64,000 nucleotides of DNA from an uncultured Pelagibacteraceae bacterium (GCA_902590345.1 CACIWK010000002.1:62001-126000); one strand, 5' to 3'; counted from the first letter of the stretch, positions 1 to 10,425 are shown. A program made the numbers and translations. Notes: generated from the letters alone by a model not told the origin.

Positions 1-1
1 A

Positions 2-532
2 TATAAAAATTTAGACATCTTTGCATTTGAACCGATCCAAGAAAATTACTCTCAAATTGAAATAAGTAAAAATATTAATAACTTTAAAAAAATAAATATT
101 CAAAAATATGCTCTTTCTAACAAAAAAGATGCAGTTACAATGTGGGTAACAGACTTAAATAAAAAAGGTGGATTTTCGATTAAAGATGAGAAAGATTTTA
201 ACAATGAAATAAATGTCAATAATTACAATAAAGACAAAATACACAAACGCATTATTGAGTCAGAAATCTTTGATCAAAATTTTAGATTTGAAAATAAAAA
301 AATATTTATCAAAATTGATGTCGAAAGACACGAGTTTCAGTGCCTAAATGGAATGGTATCCTTACTGAATGAAAATAATAACAAAATTTTTATTCAAATT
401 GAAATCACAGACAGATATAAGGAGCTGGTACTAGGTTTCCTAGAAAAAATGCAATTTAAAGTAATTAAGACTTTAAAGGCCGATGGTAAGAACATTAGTT
501 ACGGTCACGATTATTATTTGAGTAACTTTTAA
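2..532 (+). CDS. FkbM-family methyltransferase, 5'-truncated by window edge
   Basis: ORF 140..532 is open in frame back to nt 2 (YKNLDIFAFEPIQENYSQIE...); FAFEP and KIDVERHEFQCLNG motifs resemble FkbM methyltransferases. Confidence 0.8.
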   Translation, partial: YKNLDIFAFEPIQENYSQIEISKNINNFKKINIQKYALSNKKDAVTMWVTDLNKKGGFSIKDEKDFNNEINVNNYNKDKIHKRIIESEIFDQNFRFENKKIFIKIDVERHEFQCLNGMVSLLNENNNKIFIQIEITDRYKELVLGFLEKMQFKVIKTLKADGKNISYGHDYYLSNF

Positions 533-586
533 AATATAAATTTATTTTCAAATCTAAAATTTTGATCAAAGATTCTCTAGAAACAA

Positions 587-1153
587 TTAAACTTTTTGTA
601 ATATTATTTGGTAATTAGATTCAAATTTTACTTCCCAAGCATTTTCAATAAAAAAAGTAAGAGATAATTCTGTTTTTTGCCCCTTATCATCTAACATTAT
701 CAAACCATTTGGATTCATTTTATTTATAGAAATTTGAGCTTCTTTCAGTTGGTGTTCATTTGCTCCTGGCATCTGACCATCTAACGAGTCAAGATATAAA
801 ATATCAATATTTTTCTCAAAAACGTCTAAAAATTCTATGCTGTCTGCAACTACAAGATTTGCTTCTAGATTATATTCTTTCAAAAATCTTGATGCGTTTT
901 TGATGTTCTTTTGATCAATATCACATGACCAAAACTCCCCTTTCATAACTTTTGAATAATGTGCAAACATGATTGTACTCATTCCATCATCCCAATTTAA
1001 TTTTGGTCTCAAGTAATAAAACTTTTCTTTACCTCTTGCTGTGCCAGTTTCAACTATATTTTTAAGTCCTCTTTCAGTAGCAGTTTTAAATAGTAATTCA
1101 AATGTATCTAATCTAACACCGAGTTTATCTCTATAAATATCAAACCACTTCAT
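587..1153 (-). CDS. Class I SAM-dependent methyltransferase-like protein
   Basis: 188 aa ORF; IVETGTARGKE (SAM-binding-like), SCDIDQKNI, DILYLDSLDG and LIMLDDKG motifs. Confidence 0.65.
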   Translation of the reverse strand: MKWFDIYRDKLGVRLDTFELLFKTATERGLKNIVETGTARGKEKFYYLRPKLNWDDGMSTIMFAHYSKVMKGEFWSCDIDQKNIKNASRFLKEYNLEANLVVADSIEFLDVFEKNIDILYLDSLDGQMPGANEHQLKEAQISINKMNPNGLIMLDDKGQKTELSLTFFIENAWEVKFESNYQIILQKV

Positions 1154-1240
1154 AAAATTATCTTTTCATCATTCGGATTATTGTCAAATAAATTTAAAAT
1201 GTATAATGCATGATTTAAATTTAAGTGTAAGCTTCATTAT

Positions 1241-2584
1241 ATGAGAGCTTCAAAACTAGGACGATATTCATGGACAATGTTTGATTGGGCTAATCAGCCT
1301 TTTTACACTTTGATTATGACTTTTGTATTTTCTGTCTACTTCACTGATGTTTTTATTGTTGGTGAAGATGGTGCTCAAAAATTAACGCTCACCCAGACAA
1401 TTTCAGGACTGGCCATTGCTCTTTTGAGTCCAATTCTTGGATCCATTACAGATATAAAAGGAAATCGAAAACTTTTAATGGGAATAACATCAGCCTTGTT
1501 TGTACTTGGCATGGCGTTACTTTGGTATTCACCTCCAGGCGCTCCTGATGGTATTTGGCTTGTCATGTTTGGATTAATACTTGCATCTGCAATGGTTGGA
1601 TTTTCCGAGGTCTTCAATAATTCAGTTCTAGCAACGATCGAAACTCCTGAGAACTCTGGTTGGTTAAGCGGCATGGGGTATGGTGTGGGATATATTGCTG
1701 GTCTCATTGCATTAATATTATTTTTAATAATATTAGTATGGCCCGGCGGTGAGACGGATAATTTGTATGGATTAAACACAAGTGAATATGAACATATCAG
1801 AATTGTCGGACCCCTTTGTGCAATTTGGTATGCGGTGTTTATTGTTCCATTGTTTCTATTTACACCTGATCTCAAAAAAAAAGAAGTTACAGTTATAAAT
1901 TCAATTAAAATTGGACTTACTAATTTCATCAACACTTTCAAAGAAGCTAGAAAATATAAAAATATATTTACTTTTTTGATTACGAGAATGTTTTATCAAG
2001 ATGCCCTTAATGCTTTATTTGTAGTTGGTGGTGTTTACGCAAGTCTTGTCGTTGGCATGTCACTCACACAGGTTTTAATACTTGGCATTATTTTAAATAT
2101 CTTGTCAGGGCCAAGTTCAATTTATGGCGGCTATTTAAATGATCTTATCGGTTCTAAAAATGTGATAAACTTATCTCTTTGGGGTTTGTTGGTTTCTGGA
2201 CTATTAGGGCTTTCAATTGACAAGGATACGATATTTTATTTTTTTACAGTTAACGAATATTCGGCTGGAGTAGAAGAATTTACATTAGGAATATTTAATT
2301 CTGTAAGTCAAGTAACATATATTTGTGTTGTTATTGGTATCTCAATTTTTTATGGTCCCGCTCAAACTGCTTCACGAGCATTAATGGTAAAGCTTTCACC
2401 TCAGGAAAAGATGACCGAATTTTTTGGTCTTTATGCTTTTGCTGGAAAATCAACTGCATGGCTAGTTCCTGGATTGATGTCAATAATTCTAGCTTTCACT
2501 GGAAGTCTTCAATATGCAATGATTTCAATAGTTCTATTTAATTTAATTGGTATCTTAGGAATGTATTTTGTTTCGGAACAATGA
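1241..2584 (+). CDS. MFS transporter, UMF1/Atg22-like
   Basis: 447 aa multi-TM ORF; WTMFDWANQPFYTLIMTFVFSVYF N-terminus typical of the UMF1 family. Confidence 0.8.
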   Translation: MRASKLGRYSWTMFDWANQPFYTLIMTFVFSVYFTDVFIVGEDGAQKLTLTQTISGLAIALLSPILGSITDIKGNRKLLMGITSALFVLGMALLWYSPPGAPDGIWLVMFGLILASAMVGFSEVFNNSVLATIETPENSGWLSGMGYGVGYIAGLIALILFLIILVWPGGETDNLYGLNTSEYEHIRIVGPLCAIWYAVFIVPLFLFTPDLKKKEVTVINSIKIGLTNFINTFKEARKYKNIFTFLITRMFYQDALNALFVVGGVYASLVVGMSLTQVLILGIILNILSGPSSIYGGYLNDLIGSKNVINLSLWGLLVSGLLGLSIDKDTIFYFFTVNEYSAGVEEFTLGIFNSVSQVTYICVVIGISIFYGPAQTASRALMVKLSPQEKMTEFFGLYAFAGKSTAWLVPGLMSIILAFTGSLQYAMISIVLFNLIGILGMYFVSEQ

Positions 2585-2602
2585 TTAGCAAATATCTTCA
2601 GT

Positions 2603-3073
2603 TTGTATCTTCTACAAAATCTCAAATTTTCATTTTTATATTACTTAACATCTGTGGTCTTATTTTTTTTTCTACCACACAATATTTTCTCAAATATGCT
2701 TGATCTCAAGTTTTTTTACAATGAGGATATTGTTATCAAAAATTTCAATGCAATAGGTACTGACGGTCGAAGTGTTTATGTTCTTTCTTCACTTCTACTC
2801 GATACAATTTATCCCATTTTATATACATCATTATTTCTAGGAGCTTACGTAAAGCTATTTAAAAGTTATCAAATAATTTTATTTTTACCTTTAACAGCCT
2901 TCAGTTTTGATATTTTAGAGAATATTCAGATTTCAATGCTAAATTTAAACTTCCCTAATATTAATGAAAATCATGTTTATTTATCAAGTATGGCTACTTC
3001 CGCTAAATGGATTGCTATTTTAGTTGCAATTCTCGCGTTATTTTATGGAATAATAAAAAGGCAAAAAAAATAG
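2603..3073 (+). CDS. Hypothetical multi-pass membrane protein
   Basis: 156 aa hydrophobic ORF; only a TTG start is available; no family recognised. Confidence 0.5.
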   Translation: MYLLQNLKFSFLYYLTSVVLFFFLPHNIFSNMLDLKFFYNEDIVIKNFNAIGTDGRSVYVLSSLLLDTIYPILYTSLFLGAYVKLFKSYQIILFLPLTAFSFDILENIQISMLNLNFPNINENHVYLSSMATSAKWIAILVAILALFYGIIKRQKK

Positions 3074-3081
3074 ATTTTTAA

Positions 3082-3831
3082 ATGTTCAAAAAAAAAATTC
3101 AGAAATTAAAAAAAAGTTTTTTAAGACGGTTCTTATTCTTAATTAAAAGAGAAAAATTATTATTCAAACTGAATGATATTGAACTTAATCTTGATATAAG
3201 AGACTCGATTGACCGTGAAATTTTCTTTACGGGTTATTACGAGGAAAAACAGATTCAATACTTAATAGAAAATATAAATAAGCATAATATAAAACGCTTT
3301 ATCGATGTTGGTGCGAACATAGGAGTTTATGCTCTAACAATAGCAAACAGTATTCCAAATGTAACTATTGATGCTTTTGAACCGCATAAGGGAGCTTTTG
3401 AACGAATGGAAGTGAATGTTATGCGAAACAATTTTTCGAATATTATTAAATGCCATAACCTTGCTTTATCCAATGAGAATAAAGAGGGTTATCTTTTTGC
3501 AAGTTCGAGATTTGGAGAGTATCAATCTGGTGGTGCAAAATTAAGTTCTGAAGGAAAGATGAAAATAAAGCAAGTATGTGGAGACAATGTACTAAAGGAT
3601 GTAAATGAAACAATTGCAATAAAAGTAGATGTAGAGGGACTAGAATTATTGGTTCTAGAAGGACTTGTAAACTTAATTAAAAATAATCGTATTTTTTTAC
3701 AAATAGAAATTTTTGATCAAGAGTTTGTGAAAACCTCTAGTTTTCTTAAAGAACACAATTTTAAATTAATTGAAAAGGGAACATTCACTCACCAAGAAAC
3801 AGTTAAGGACTATTTTTATACTAATTTTTAG
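3082..3831 (+). CDS. FkbM-family methyltransferase
   Basis: RFIDVGANIGVYALTIANSIPNVTIDAFEPHKGAFERMEVNV and IKVDVEGLELLVLEGL motifs. Confidence 0.87.
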   Translation: MFKKKIQKLKKSFLRRFLFLIKREKLLFKLNDIELNLDIRDSIDREIFFTGYYEEKQIQYLIENINKHNIKRFIDVGANIGVYALTIANSIPNVTIDAFEPHKGAFERMEVNVMRNNFSNIIKCHNLALSNENKEGYLFASSRFGEYQSGGAKLSSEGKMKIKQVCGDNVLKDVNETIAIKVDVEGLELLVLEGLVNLIKNNRIFLQIEIFDQEFVKTSSFLKEHNFKLIEKGTFTHQETVKDYFYTNF

Positions 3832-5393
3832 TGTCTGAAGTGTCTTACCCCTGTAAATACCATTGAAATACCTGCTTTATTTGCAGCCTCAATAACCTCA
3901 TCATCTTTAACAGAGCCTCCAGGTTGAATGACTGCTTTTGCTCCAGATGAAATTGTAACAAGCAGTCCATCAGCAAATGGAAAAAATGCATCCGATGCAA
4001 CCACTGAATTTTCAAGCGAGTTTTCTTCAGACTTTTCCATTTCACTATTTTTTTGCGAGGCAATTTTAGCGCTATCAACTCTGCTCATCTGTCCAGCGCC
4101 AATACCAATTGTTTTTTTATTTTTGACATAAATTATAGCGTTTGATTTTACATGTTTACAAACTTTAAATGCAAACAACATATCTTCGACTTCATTTTCG
4201 CTTGGTTTTTTTTCTGTGACTACTTTTAGATCAGATTTAGTTGTATTTGCTTCGTCATTTGATTGAACTAAAATTCCTCCTTCAATACTTTTGTAGTTTT
4301 GAGAATTATTATTTTTTTGTATTGATGATAAAGTCAAAACTCGTAAATTATTTTTCGATTTAAAAACTTCCTTAGCTTCATCACTTACATCAGGCGCTAT
4401 AATAACTTCAGTAAATATTTTTATAATCTCAGAGGCTGTTTCTTTATCGATTGTTTGGTTAAGTGCGATGATACCTCCAAATGCACTAGTTGTATCACAG
4501 GATAGTGCTTTCATATACGCTTCACACAGTGACACCCCGCTAGCAACACCGCAAGGATTTGCATGTTTGATAATTGCAACACTAGGAGTGTCTTCATCAA
4601 ATTCTTTAATTAACTGTAAAGCTGCGTCAGCATCATTAATATTATTATAACTCAACTCTTTTCCTTGAAGTAGCTTTGTATGCGGTATCCCTGATTGTTG
4701 CATTGATGACTTATAGAGACTTGCTGACTGATGAGGATTTTCACCGTAGCGAAGTGTAGAAGATAATTCCGCAGAAGCTGAAAACATTTTAATTGATTCC
4801 TCTGTATTTCTGTGAAACCAATTACTGATTAAAGAGTCGTAATAAGCAGTGGTCGAAAATGTTTTTGCGGCAAGTTTCTTTCTTAATTTTAATGTGGTTG
4901 AACCATTGTTTTTATTGATCTCATTAATAAGCTCATCGTAATCGCTAATATCAGTAACTACGGTGACAAATTGATGATTTTTAGCCGCTGATCGCAGCAT
5001 TGCCGGGCCACCAATATCAATATTTTCTATACAAATTTCCTCATTTTTCTCTGATTTTATCGTTTCTTCGAAGGGGTAAAGATTTACAATTATTAAGTCA
5101 ATGTCTTCTATGTCATGATTCTTTTGAGACTGAACATGGTCTTTGTCATCTCTTTTTGAAAGTAAACCACCGTGCACATTTGGATGTAATGTTTTTACAC
5201 GTCCATCCATCATTTCTGGGAAATTGGTTAAAGAGGATACATCCGTTACGTCAATACCCATGTCAGCAATTGATTTTGCCGTACCACCCGTTGAAACTAT
5301 TTTAATATCATGTTCCTTGAGCGATCGAACAACTTTTTCTAAACCTGATTTATCTGAAACAGATATCAGTGCAGTTTTAATTTTTATATCCAA
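3828..5393 (-). CDS. purH: Bifunctional AICAR formyltransferase/IMP cyclohydrolase
   Basis: 521 aa; ALISVSDKSGLEKVV, STGGTAKSIAD, GGRVKTLHP-like and RYGENPHQSA motifs; IKHANPCGVA. Confidence 0.96.
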   Translation of the reverse strand: MDIKIKTALISVSDKSGLEKVVRSLKEHDIKIVSTGGTAKSIADMGIDVTDVSSLTNFPEMMDGRVKTLHPNVHGGLLSKRDDKDHVQSQKNHDIEDIDLIIVNLYPFEETIKSEKNEEICIENIDIGGPAMLRSAAKNHQFVTVVTDISDYDELINEINKNNGSTTLKLRKKLAAKTFSTTAYYDSLISNWFHRNTEESIKMFSASAELSSTLRYGENPHQSASLYKSSMQQSGIPHTKLLQGKELSYNNINDADAALQLIKEFDEDTPSVAIIKHANPCGVASGVSLCEAYMKALSCDTTSAFGGIIALNQTIDKETASEIIKIFTEVIIAPDVSDEAKEVFKSKNNLRVLTLSSIQKNNNSQNYKSIEGGILVQSNDEANTTKSDLKVVTEKKPSENEVEDMLFAFKVCKHVKSNAIIYVKNKKTIGIGAGQMSRVDSAKIASQKNSEMEKSEENSLENSVVASDAFFPFADGLLVTISSGAKAVIQPGGSVKDDEVIEAANKAGISMVFTGVRHFRH

Positions 5394-5394
5394 C

Positions 5395-6051
5395 TCAATG
5401 GCCTCTTAGTTTTTCAATGTTATTTGCATACTCACTCGGGCCACCTTTAAAAGTTGTGGTACCTGCCACAATCATATTGGCTCCAGCATCAATTACAGAT
5501 TGCACGTTATCAAAGTTAATACCGCCATCGATTTCTAGATCAATTTCTCTACCAGACTTATTTATTTCTTCTCTAAGTTTTGATAATTTATCCAAAGCAG
5601 TTGGAATAAATTTCTGACCGCCAAAACCTGGATAAACACTCATGACTAAAATGAGATCAAGTTTGTCCATAAAAGGTCTAACAACTTCCCATTCTGTATC
5701 CGGATTAATGGCCATTCCCGCTTTCACATTTAAAGATTTAATTTTGCTTAAACATGCTTCTGTATCATCATTTGCCTCTGGGTGAACTGAAACAATGTCT
5801 GCTCCAGCTTCAACAAATTTTTCAATATAAGGTTGTACAGGATCGATCATTAAATGAACATCGAAAGGCAATGAAGATTTATCTCTTATAGACTTAACAA
5901 CATCTGGACCTATTGTGAGATTGGGTACAAAGTGTCCGTCCATTACGTCAACGTGTATATAGTCAGCTCCGGCTTGAGTGATATTAACGACTTCATCTCC
6001 TAATGATGAAAAGTCTGATGCTAGTATAGAAGGTGATATTTTAACCGACAT
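5395..6051 (-). CDS. rpe: Ribulose-phosphate 3-epimerase
   Basis: ISPSILASDFSSLGDEV, HVDVMDGHFVPNLTIGP, VMSVYPGFGGQKFI motifs. Confidence 0.96.
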   Translation of the reverse strand: MSVKISPSILASDFSSLGDEVVNITQAGADYIHVDVMDGHFVPNLTIGPDVVKSIRDKSSLPFDVHLMIDPVQPYIEKFVEAGADIVSVHPEANDDTEACLSKIKSLNVKAGMAINPDTEWEVVRPFMDKLDLILVMSVYPGFGGQKFIPTALDKLSKLREEINKSGREIDLEIDGGINFDNVQSVIDAGANMIVAGTTTFKGGPSEYANNIEKLRGH

Positions 6052-6148
6052 TATTGTGAAGCATTATTTCCCTGTATAACAGAAAGGTTTCTCGTTTCCC
6101 ACTATTTTCATACTTTGATTAGCGATAAATAGAGATTACATTATATAT

Positions 6149-6304
6149 ATGAACGATAAAAAAACAGAAGCTGTCGAAAACAAACAAGTCAAGAAAACTG
6201 ACTCCAAATTACCTAAAAAGAAAAAAGAAATAGGCGGTGCAGATGGTCCAGAGCCGACCCGTTTTGGAGACTGGGAAAAAAAAGGAATTACATCAGATTT
6301 TTAG
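6149..6304 (+). CDS. DUF1674 / SDHAF4-like protein (putative succinate dehydrogenase assembly factor)
   Basis: Manual translation: MNDKKTEAVENKQVKKTDSKLPKKKKEIGGADGPEPTRFGDWEKKGITSDF*; C-terminal GPEPTRFGDWEKKGITSDF is characteristic of DUF1674. Confidence 0.87.
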   Translation: MNDKKTEAVENKQVKKTDSKLPKKKKEIGGADGPEPTRFGDWEKKGITSDF

Positions 6305-6382
6305 CTTTAATTGACTTATATTATTTTAGGGTTCCCTTATATTTAACATTGCAAAATAAATTAGTTGTTTTATGGATTAATT

Positions 6383-6602
6383 ATGGAAAATTCTGAAGTT
6401 ATAAAAATAATTGAAAATCTTAAAGGACGAAGGTCTTACGAAGAAAAGAGAGCGGCAAAATTAGGATTTGCTTCTCTTCATGAATATATCGAAGATAAGA
6501 TTCAAAAAAAAACAATTAGCTGAAAAAAATCTTGAAGAAACCAAGTGTGAAACTTCAAAAGTTGATAGTCAATCTAACAACAAAAGTTGTGGCTGCTGCT
6601 AA
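6383..6602 (+). pseudogene. Small Cys-tailed ORF interrupted by an apparent +1 frameshift at an A9 tract
   Basis: Frame a: ATG 6383 to TGA 6521-6523 (MENSEVIKIIENLKGRRSYEEKRAAKLGFASLHEYIEDKIQKKTIS*). Dropping one A of the A9 run (6504-6512) continues as QLAEKNLEETKCETSKVDSQSNNKSCGCC* to TAA 6600-6602. Confidence 0.5.
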
Positions 6603-6632
6603 ATTGGTACCCTTTGATTTGTAGATTTATAA

Positions 6633-7049
6633 TCAAAGTTTATGATTAAGTTTAGATGGCTTCCAATCTTTTGGTGCCAGTTCTAAATCTTCAAATTCAA
6701 AAGCGGGTGCGACTGTGCATCCAATTAAGCTATACGCTCCAGTTGATTTCAAAGCAAACCAAGTTCCTTTTTCTACAGTGTATATAAAATTATTATTAGA
6801 TCCTATCTCATTAATTTGGTATTCCTCACCGTCTTTTGATGTGTATACGTTTAAAGGACTGCCTGAATAAAAATGTAAAGTTTCAGTTTTTGTTATTCTG
6901 TGCCAGTGTGAGTTTTCGTGCGCTTCAAGTAAAAAATATATATGAGTGACATCATCATTTCTAAAAATCTCAACATAATGACCTCCCTCAGGATGTGGGG
7001 TCATTTTGTGTTCTTCAATTAAGGCTTTAACAATACTTCTATCACTCAC
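6633..7049 (-). CDS. Cupin-fold protein, DUF985 family
   Basis: LIEEHKMTPHPEGGHYVEIFR, IYFLLEAHENSHWHRI, GCTVAPAFEFEDLELA motifs. Confidence 0.87.
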   Translation of the reverse strand: MSDRSIVKALIEEHKMTPHPEGGHYVEIFRNDDVTHIYFLLEAHENSHWHRITKTETLHFYSGSPLNVYTSKDGEEYQINEIGSNNNFIYTVEKGTWFALKSTGAYSLIGCTVAPAFEFEDLELAPKDWKPSKLNHKL

Positions 7050-7055
7050 AAGAAA

Positions 7056-8996
7056 CTACTTGTTCATTCGATTGTCGATCAAATCATCGACTACTGCTGG
7101 TTCGGCTAAAGTAGATGTATCGCCTAGATTGCTGTATTCATTTTCTGCAATTTTTCTTAAAATTCTTCTCATGATTTTTCCTGATCGAGTTTTTGGAAGA
7201 CCCGGTGCCCACTGTATTAGATCAGGTGATGCGATTGGACCAATTTCTTTTCGAACCCATGCAACAAGTTCTTTATATAATTCATCTGAAGTTTCTTCAC
7301 CTGCATTGAGCGTAACATATGCATAGATGCCTTGTCCTTTTATATCATGAGGATAACCAACTACCGCTGCTTCACTGACTTTAGGATGAGCAACAAGAGC
7401 TGACTCAACTTCTGCTGTTCCCATTCTGTGGCCAGATACATTTATCACATCATCCACTCTTCCAGTTATCCAGTAATAACCATCCTCATCTCTTCTACAG
7501 CCATCACCTGTAAAATATTTTCCATCGAATTGAGAAAAATATGTTTCAATGAATCTTTTATGATCTCCGTAAACTGTTCTCATTTGTCCAGGCCAAGAGT
7601 CTGCTAAACAAAGAGAACCTTCGCAAGCGCCTTCAAGAATTTTTCCCTCTGCATCTAAAATTTCAGGTTTGACACCAAAGAAAGGCTTAGTTGCTGAGCC
7701 TGGTTTTTGTGCAATTGCACCAGGAAGAGGAGTAATTAAAATACCGCCTGTTTCAGTTTGCCACCATGTATCAACAATTGGACATTTTTTGTCACCAACA
7801 ACATTATAATACCACATCCACGCTTCCGGATTTATTGGCTCTCCAACTGTCCCAAGTAATTTAAGTGACGACCTGCTTGTTTTTTTTACAGGATCTTCGC
7901 CTTCTCTCATTAGCGCCCTAATTGCAGTTGGTGCGGTATAGAAAATATTAATTTTGTGTTTATCGACCACTTCCCAAAATCTTGAGGCACTTGGATAGTT
8001 TGGAACACCTTCAAACATAACAGTGATAGCTCCATTTGCTAGCGGGCCATATACAATGTAGCTGTGTCCCGTAACCCAACCTACATCTGCTGTGCACCAA
8101 TAAACATCACCCTCTTTATAATCAAAGACATATTGATGTGTCATCGAGGCATAAACCATATAACCACCAGTTGTGTGCATAACCCCTTTTGGTTTCCCAG
8201 TTGATCCGGATGTATATAATATAAAGAGAGGATCTTCTGCTGACATTTCTTCTGGGGGACAATCATCAGATTCTTTTTCAGTCAATTCGTGATACCAAAC
8301 ATCTCTATCGTCGACCCAGCCAATATCTCCACCTGTTCTTTTAACAACAATGCAATGACGTACTCCTCCTGAAATCGAAATTGCTTCATCTGTATTTTTC
8401 TTTAATGGAATTGCTTTACCACCTCTTACTCCCTCATCTGCAGTGATCACTATATCTGATTTACAATCACTAATTCTTCCGGCGAGAGAGTCTGGAGAAA
8501 ACCCACCAAATACAACAGAGTGAATAGCACCAATCCTTGTACACGCCAGCATTGCATAAGCTGCTTCTGGAATCATTGGCATATAAATAGTTACACGGTC
8601 ACCTTTTTTAACTCCAAGAGATTTCATGCCGTTAGCAAGTTTTGATACTTCACTGTGTAATTCTTTATAAGTTATATGTTTTGAGTCTGCTGGATCATCG
8701 CCTTCCCAAATGATTGCAGTTTGATCTGCTTTATCTTTTAAATGTCGATCAATACAGTTGCTTGATGCGTTGAGTGTACCGTCGTAGTACCACTTGATTG
8801 AGAAATTATCCTTATTGTAAGAAACATCTTTTACTTTTGTATATGGTTTAATCCAATCAATTCTTTTGCCGTGTTCATTCCAAAATTCTTCATTGTTATC
8901 AAGAGAATTTTCATACCATTCATTATATTTGTCCTTATTAATTTGAGCTTCTGCAGACCATTCACTGCTCACTTCAAACTTTTCATTTTCACTCAT
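7056..8996 (-). CDS. acs: Acetyl-CoA synthetase
   Basis: 646 aa; [54 protein letters not shown]. Confidence 0.96.
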   Translation of the reverse strand: MSENEKFEVSSEWSAEAQINKDKYNEWYENSLDNNEEFWNEHGKRIDWIKPYTKVKDVSYNKDNFSIKWYYDGTLNASSNCIDRHLKDKADQTAIIWEGDDPADSKHITYKELHSEVSKLANGMKSLGVKKGDRVTIYMPMIPEAAYAMLACTRIGAIHSVVFGGFSPDSLAGRISDCKSDIVITADEGVRGGKAIPLKKNTDEAISISGGVRHCIVVKRTGGDIGWVDDRDVWYHELTEKESDDCPPEEMSAEDPLFILYTSGSTGKPKGVMHTTGGYMVYASMTHQYVFDYKEGDVYWCTADVGWVTGHSYIVYGPLANGAITVMFEGVPNYPSASRFWEVVDKHKINIFYTAPTAIRALMREGEDPVKKTSRSSLKLLGTVGEPINPEAWMWYYNVVGDKKCPIVDTWWQTETGGILITPLPGAIAQKPGSATKPFFGVKPEILDAEGKILEGACEGSLCLADSWPGQMRTVYGDHKRFIETYFSQFDGKYFTGDGCRRDEDGYYWITGRVDDVINVSGHRMGTAEVESALVAHPKVSEAAVVGYPHDIKGQGIYAYVTLNAGEETSDELYKELVAWVRKEIGPIASPDLIQWAPGLPKTRSGKIMRRILRKIAENEYSNLGDTSTLAEPAVVDDLIDNRMNK

Positions 8997-9008
8997 AAGA
9001 AAATTATC

Positions 9009-9425
9009 TTATTTGATACCACCGAGATTGCAAATAATTGTCCATGACTTTTTATCAATCGGCATGACTGAGAGGCGTGACTGTTTAACTAAAGCTAGGT
9101 GATTAAGTTTTGGATGATCCTTTATCTGAGCAAGGTTAACTTTATTTTTAAGGGCTTTTACAGCCGCTACAGATACCATTCCAAAGCGTTTTGTTTTATC
9201 TGTAGGATCAGGATGATATTTCTTAACGACTTTTACTATGCCAACAATATCCCTTTCTTTTACGGAATGATAAAAAAAACAAAGATCCCCTGTCTCCATT
9301 TTTTTCATATTGTTGGATGCCTGGTAGTTCCTGACACCATCCCAGCCCTCACCTTTACTGCCAGCTTTTACTTGCTGTTCCCAAGACCATGTTTCAGGTT
9401 CTGATTTCATTAACCAGTAGTTCAT
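9009..9425 (-). CDS. EVE domain protein
   Basis: MNYWLMKSEPETWSWEQQ...WDGVRNYQASNNMKKM; FFYHSVKERDIVGIVKVVK. Confidence 0.92.
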   Translation of the reverse strand: MNYWLMKSEPETWSWEQQVKAGSKGEGWDGVRNYQASNNMKKMETGDLCFFYHSVKERDIVGIVKVVKKYHPDPTDKTKRFGMVSVAAVKALKNKVNLAQIKDHPKLNHLALVKQSRLSVMPIDKKSWTIICNLGGIK

Positions 9426-9426
9426 T

Positions 9427-10425
9427 TTATTCCTTTGTGATTGGTCTATTTAAAAGTTCTTGAATTGTAACATCAATATTTTTCTTTCGGTACAAAACTT
9501 TATAAATGGCATCATTTATTGGTAAATCTAATTTTTTATTCATTGATAGTTTCTTCAGTGCCCTTACAGTAAATACTCCCTCAGCGACTGAGAATTTTTT
9601 TTCAATAATTTGATTTAGCGTTTTCCCTTTTGCAAGATCAATACCCAAAGAAAAATTTCTAGACTCTTTAGATGAACATGTCAGAAATAAATCTCCCATA
9701 CCTGAGAGACCGGCAAGTGTACTTTTTTTTGCGTTCATCGATTGGGCTACAATTTTTATTTCTGCAAAACTTCTTGATATAATCGAAGCAACAGCATTTT
9801 CGCCATATTTTTTTCCAAAAACAATTCCGCTAGCGATTGCGTATATATTTTTTAATGCCCCAGCTATTTGTGAACCAATAATGTCATCGGATAAATAGGG
9901 TCTCAATGTTGGAGACTTAATGAGCTGCGCAACTTTATTTGCAACGTTGTCACTTTTCGATGCAACGACGGTAGCAGCCGGTAAGCCTTTTGCAATCTCT
10001 GCCGCAAAATTTGGCCCAGAAATAATTGCAATTTTATTTTTTGGAAAGATAGAGGATACTATTTCACTTGGCAATTTTAAGCTATTCATTTCAATACCTT
10101 TAGAACAACAAACGAATATTGTTTTTGTCTCAATAATTTTTTTAATTTTTAGTAAGTTTGTTGATAAATATTGAACAGGCGAAACTAAAAACAATATATC
10201 GCATCCAGCCACATCAAGAATTGAAGTTGTGCATTTTATTTTTTTACTTAATTTAATCTTCGGCAAATACCTCTTATTCTCAGATAATTTATTAATATTA
10301 TCGCAAACACTTTTTTCTTTTGCCCATAAAATAACTTTCTCTTTTTTTGAAATGATATTTGACAGAGCAGTGCCCCACGCTCCAGCTCCAATTACACCTA
10401 CTTTATATTCGGTTTTATCCTTCAA
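9427..10425 (-). CDS. gpsA: NAD(P)-dependent glycerol-3-phosphate dehydrogenase
   Basis: VGVIGAGAWGTALSNII, GPNFAAEIAKGLPAATVVAS, GLSGMGDLFLTCSS. Confidence 0.95.
   Translation of the reverse strand: MKDKTEYKVGVIGAGAWGTALSNIISKKEKVILWAKEKSVCDNINKLSENKRYLPKIKLSKKIKCTTSILDVAGCDILFLVSPVQYLSTNLLKIKKIIETKTIFVCCSKGIEMNSLKLPSEIVSSIFPKNKIAIISGPNFAAEIAKGLPAATVVASKSDNVANKVAQLIKSPTLRPYLSDDIIGSQIAGALKNIYAIASGIVFGKKYGENAVASIISRSFAEIKIVAQSMNAKKSTLAGLSGMGDLFLTCSSKESRNFSLGIDLAKGKTLNQIIEKKFSVAEGVFTVRALKKLSMNKKLDLPINDAIYKVLYRKKNIDVTIQELLNRPITKE

Noticed and set aside
1375-1941. 188-aa minus-strand ORF inside the MFS transporter
   Set aside because: Shadow ORF opposite a clear conserved CDS; no independent coding signal.
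5000-5305. 101-aa and 88-aa plus-strand ORFs inside purH
   Set aside because: Opposite strand of a strongly supported purH; no motif.
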